DNA of 64,000 nt, taken from Streptomyces sp. NBC_00775. GTDB lineage: Bacteria > Actinomycetota > Actinomycetes > Streptomycetales > Streptomycetaceae. The stretch is taken from NCBI RefSeq assembly GCF_036347135.1, contig NZ_CP108938.1:9548001-9612000 (forward strand), given 5' to 3'. The notes below the pieces were generated by a model. That model was not told the DNA's origin. It saw only the letters and a program-made list of their open reading frames with translations, and did not search any database. The position numbers and the translations under genes are program-made. Within the stretch, counting starts at the first letter, position 1. Each line of letters starts with the position of its first letter. This document shows positions 61,174-64,000 of the stretch, in pieces.

Positions 61174-62181
61174 ATGTCTGCGACCAACCGCCAGATCCGA
61201 CTGGCAGCCCGCCCCGTGGGCGAGGTCGAACCCGATGACTGGGAGCACTGTGCGGGGCCCGTCGACGAACCGGGCCCGGGCCGGTTCACGGGCCGCACGC
61301 GCGTCATCTCCCTGGACCCGGCGATGCGGGGCTGGCTGGACGACCGTCCCTCCTACCTGCCGCCGGTGGGCATCGGTGAGGTGATGCGCGCCGGATCGGT
61401 CATCGAGGTCACCGCCTCCAGCCACCCCGACTTCCAGCCGGGTGATCACGTAGTCGGAATGTTCGGCGTCCAGGAGCACGTGGTCTCCGACGGCAACGGC
61501 GCCATGAAGATCGACACCTCCCTCGCCCCGCCCTCGACGTATCTGGGCGCACTGGGCATGCCCGGTATGACCGCCTATTTCGGCCTGCTGGACGTCGGGG
61601 CGTTGAAGGACGGCGAGACCGTCGTGGTGTCGGGGGCGGCCGGCGCGGTCGGTACCATCGCGGGTCAGATCGCGAAGGCCAAGGGCTGCCGGGTGGTGGG
61701 CATCGCCGGTGGGCCGGAGAAGTGTGCGTTGCTCACCGACGAACTGGGATTCGACGCAGCGATCGACTACCGCGCCGACGACGTCAGGAAGGCGCTGCGC
61801 CGGCACGCCCCCGACGGCATCGACGTCTACTTCGACAACGTGGGCGGCGACATCCTCGACGCTGCCCTGACCCGGCTGGCGATGCACGCGCGCGTCGTGG
61901 TCTGCGGTGCGATCAGTCAGTACAACAGCGCCACCCCGGTCAAGGGCCCCTCGAACTACCTGACACTGCTGGTGCGCCGCGCCCGGATGGAGGGATTCGT
62001 CGTCTTCGACCATGCCAAGCGCTATCCACAGGCCGCGCAGGACATCTCCGCCTGGATCGCCGACGGCCGCATCAAGGTCAAGGAGCACGTCGTGAGAGGG
62101 AGCGTGGACGACTTCCCCGAGACGCTGCAGATGCTCTTCCGTGGCGAGAACGTCGGCAAGCTCGTCCTGGAGCTGGCATGA
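61174..62181 (+). CDS. NADP-dependent MDR oxidoreductase
   Basis: 335 residues from the ATG at 61174 (ACAGGAGGCGCG). Medium-chain dehydrogenase without the structural zinc: VVSGAAGAVGTIAGQIAKAKG cofactor loop, YLGALGMPGMTAYFGLLDVG, DVYFDNVGGDILDAAL, and RMEGFVVFDHAKRYP, typical of the leukotriene-B4-dehydrogenase/CurA-like group that reduces alpha,beta-unsaturated carbonyls. Its promoter holds two TetR-like sites. Divergent from the DUF485-symporter pair. Confidence 0.9.
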   Translation: MSATNRQIRLAARPVGEVEPDDWEHCAGPVDEPGPGRFTGRTRVISLDPAMRGWLDDRPSYLPPVGIGEVMRAGSVIEVTASSHPDFQPGDHVVGMFGVQEHVVSDGNGAMKIDTSLAPPSTYLGALGMPGMTAYFGLLDVGALKDGETVVVSGAAGAVGTIAGQIAKAKGCRVVGIAGGPEKCALLTDELGFDAAIDYRADDVRKALRRHAPDGIDVYFDNVGGDILDAALTRLAMHARVVVCGAISQYNSATPVKGPSNYLTLLVRRARMEGFVVFDHAKRYPQAAQDISAWIADGRIKVKEHVVRGSVDDFPETLQMLFRGENVGKLVLELA

Positions 62182-62216
62182 CGGCCGCCGGGAGCGGGGC
62201 CGCGCTTTAAGGGTCG

Positions 62217-62240
62217 GCGAGGCCACTGCAGTGGCCTCGC
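62217..62240. repeat. Perfect 24-bp palindrome
   Basis: GCGAGGCCACTG is followed directly by its exact reverse complement, so the centre is a PstI-like CTGCAG. It lies 35 bp after the oxidoreductase stop and 15 bp before the IS3 remnant. No loop and no T-run. Possible cruciform, protein-binding dyad or leftover IS end. Confidence 0.8.
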
Positions 62241-62254
62241 AGCAGTTTGACTCT

Positions 62255-62440
62255 CTGCAGTGGTCAGCAGATCGGGCCGCTCGCCCTGGTCGGCCTCGGC
62301 CTGGCGGACCCATTGCCACAGGGCTTTCTTGTGGATGCCCAGGTCCCGGACGGCGTGCGAGACGGGGCGGCCGGGGTCCTCACCTCGCGGAGGGCTCGCT
62401 CACGCAACTCGTCGGGGTACTTCCAAGGCCGCGTAGTCAA
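62255..62440 (-). pseudogene. IS3-family OrfA remnant
   Basis: From about 62440 the reverse strand reads TTRPWKYPDELRERALREV, the usual N-terminus of IS3 OrfA proteins. After a frameshift near 62370 it continues AVRDLGIHKKALWQWVRQAE and ADQGERPDLLTTAE. No OrfB follows. So a truncated, frameshifted leftover. Confidence 0.75.
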
Positions 62441-62498
62441 GGCGAGTTCACGGTTGTCAACGCCCCGGAGACGGGGTCGTGCTGGCAGCCGGACGTTT

Positions 62499-63390
62499 TC
62501 ACTCGTCGTCAATCGCGTAGACGCCGCGGGCGATCCTGCGGAGGATGCCCTCGTGGACCCACCCGCCGAGTTCGGCACGTAGTCCGCGTGCGTCGTCCAA
62601 GCCGATCCCCCGGGCGATCTCGCAGGCGCGCCAGGAACGTGCCGGGTCGGTCCGCATCAACTGCAGCGTCCGGTCAAGTCGACCCACCGGGGCCTGTTGA
62701 CTCTGGTCCACGGTGATGGTCACGTCGCTGATGCGGGCCGCGCCGAGGACCTGGGCCTGGTCCGGCGGTGACGCGTACCGGGAGATCGGGCGCTTGACGC
62801 GGCGCGGGGCGATTCGCAGCCGATGCGACGGCAGCAGGTTCTCCAGAACAGCCTGTCCAATCCGGCCTGGTTCTCCGTTAGGCAGCACGCCTGCAGCGGC
62901 GATGACCTGGTCCTTGGCGGCTTCCAGGGGGACGGTGAACGAGGTGCGGTCGGGTCGGTTCCGGGCCTGGATTCGGCAACCTCCGCCATGGTCCGAGGCA
63001 CAGCCTGAGCGGCCAGGTGTGCTCATAGCTCCTGCTGGACACCGGCCGGGTCCTGGGAGCGCAGCAACAGTCCGGTCTGCAGCGTGTGACGCAGGGAGTG
63101 GAAGGCCGACTCGATCTCCCAGCGTTCGTGGTGGAGCGCGGCCAGTCCGGCGGCGGGATGGCGGCAGTGATCGAGGAGGGTGTGGCCAATCGGTAGTGTC
63201 CCTGCAGCCGCAGTCCTTGGGCGGTGGTTACGGCGATGAGCGCGTCGATGATCCGCAGCCGGACCCCGTTGATCCGTGTCAGATACGTTCCGTCGGGCAG
63301 CGGCGCCCAACGGGCCGGGGTGCGGGCCCCTTTGAGTCGGACCAGCAGCTGGGCGGGCGACCGACCCGATCGGTGGGCCATCTCGACCAT
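62499..63390 (-). pseudogene. Decayed IS4-type transposase
   Basis: Pieces in several frames line up in order with IS4-type transposases of Streptomyces: DGTYLTRINGVRLRIIDALI, then HERWEIESAFHSLRHTLQTG, then TSFTVPLEAAKDQVIAAAGV and PGRIGQAVLENLLPSHRLRI, and a winged-helix-like end (TLQLMRTDPARSWRACEIAR) that I recall as a usual C-terminal addition. At least two frameshifts separate them. The N-terminal catalytic part is missing or lies beyond 63390. Non-functional. Confidence 0.75.
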
Positions 63391-63453
63391 GTCCGAGGGC
63401 CTTTGCCCCCCCGTGGCCGCAAGGCCGGCCGACAGTGGGTGGGGTCCGGGGGC

Positions 63454-63891
63454 TCATGACTCGCGCAGCCAGTCGTCGGCCATTCCGTGCTCGGTCGGTC
63501 CGGTGGCCTGTGTGTGCCTGTCGTCGAAGCGGTAGGTGAGGTTGTCCACGACGTCGACGACACCGTCCAGCGGGCGCGTCGGACCCACCGCGACGGCGGC
63601 GCTGCGCCGCTTTCCAGCTGCCCGGTGAGCGTGACCGCACCGTCGTGGACGGCGACTTCGGAGATCTGGGGGCTGAGCCGGAGCGCGTCGGCGAACACCT
63701 CACGTTGCACGGCCTGCCAGATCTCCTCGGCGGAGCGCAGGAAGACCTGGAGCAGGTCGCGGCGGGTGACGATGTCGACGAGCCGGTCTTTTTCGTCGAC
63801 CATCGGGAGTCGTTCGATGCCGTGTCGCGTCATCAGCCGGGTGGCCTCCGGCAGGCCGCCTCCGCGGGACCGTCACGGCGGGCGCCGACAC
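63454..63891 (-). pseudogene. CBS-BON domain protein, frameshifted
   Basis: Reading the minus strand: VSAPAVTVP, frameshift, GLPEATRLMTRHGIERLPMV then RLVDIVTRRDLLQVFLRSAE (CBS), AVHDGAVTLTGQLES (BON), frameshift, PLDGVVDVVDNLTYRFDDR and GMADDWLRES before the stop. Two shifts break the frame, and the first CBS half is mostly off to the right or lost. Intact homologues are usual in stress regions of streptomycetes. It may be a true pseudogene or reflect sequence errors. Confidence 0.65.
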
Positions 63892-64000
63892 CAGCCGGCC
63901 GGCGGTGCGCGCCCGGACCAGGCAACCCCCCGACTGACGGCGAGTCAGGTAAGACCTGTGGAACCGCTCTGAGGGCCCCTCTGTTTCAGCGGTGTGTGCC
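63892..64000. other. Window edge without an assignable gene
   Basis: The minus strand may still read into the start of the CBS pseudogene (ARTAGRLVSAP), but no start or further domain is visible in the last 109 bases. Confidence 0.4.

Noticed and set aside
1..64000. CRISPR arrays, rRNA or tRNA genes
   Set aside because: No regularly spaced repeats longer than the two-copy 39-bp unit, no cloverleaf-like segment with a CCA end, and no rRNA-like sequence was seen by eye; a covariance-model scan would be needed to exclude tRNA genes fully.

Overview
The window is about 72% GC, codes densely on both strands, uses GTG starts freely, and carries families typical of Streptomyces (SpoIIE/HATPase regulators, DeoR, ROK and PucR regulators, TerD, a DUF6643-like protein, an Rv1733c-like protein). 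I read it as a Streptomyces chromosome segment: the right-hand end of a biosynthetic cluster (1-15.6 kb), then accessory metabolism and regulation (15.6-62.2 kb), then a decayed transposon patch (62.2-64 kb).

1-15.6 kb: the end of a modular type I polyketide synthase enters from the left (KR-ACP / KS-AT-DH-KR-ACP) and ends, unusually, in a condensation domain plus a complete FkbH glyceryl-transfer domain, with no thioesterase. The next gene supplies an ACP, a thioester reductase and a third domain that resembles the middle part of long cholesterol-oxidase-like proteins. It overlaps by 4 bp a gene for an alpha/beta hydrolase with a Cys nucleophile. Three more alpha/beta hydrolases follow. My inference is that FkbH loads a glyceryl unit on the downstream ACP, the C domain esterifies it with the finished polyketide, and the reductase releases an acyl-glyceraldehyde or acyl-glycerol.

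15.6-29.4 kb: a putative HExxE-type protein with a small acidic partner, a PAS-SpoIIE phosphatase, a DeoR regulator divergent from SIS-isomerase and tagatose-type aldolase genes (amino-sugar use), an AraC/PhyH-dioxygenase pair, RlmG- and AlkB-like enzymes, a ROK regulator, a scar where a LysR gene and an opposite gene have lost their 5' halves, and a TetR-cupin-DUF4865-phosphotriesterase operon.

29.6-44.8 kb: a SHOCT/ABC/FtsX exporter operon divergent from TetR with a clear palindromic operator, an anti-sigma-type ATPase, a Cds1-like PLP enzyme, a second DeoR regulator, a multi-TM serine hydrolase convergent with a beta-helix/AAA ATPase fusion, a MOSC protein and small proteins.

45-62.2 kb: a two-part TerD protein, an HpnB-like glycosyltransferase, an Asp/Glu racemase, an O-antigen-ligase-like protein, apolipoprotein N-acyltransferase (lnt), a NUDIX hydrolase, an SDR, a GAF-PucR regulator, an MHS transporter, a frameshifted SpoIIE/HATPase gene, an ActP/DUF485 symporter pair, and an MDR oxidoreductase whose promoter carries sites like the TetR operator at 29.4 kb.

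62.2-64 kb: an IS3 OrfA fragment, a multiply frameshifted IS4-type transposase, and a CBS-BON pseudogene. I saw no rRNA gene, tRNA gene or CRISPR array.
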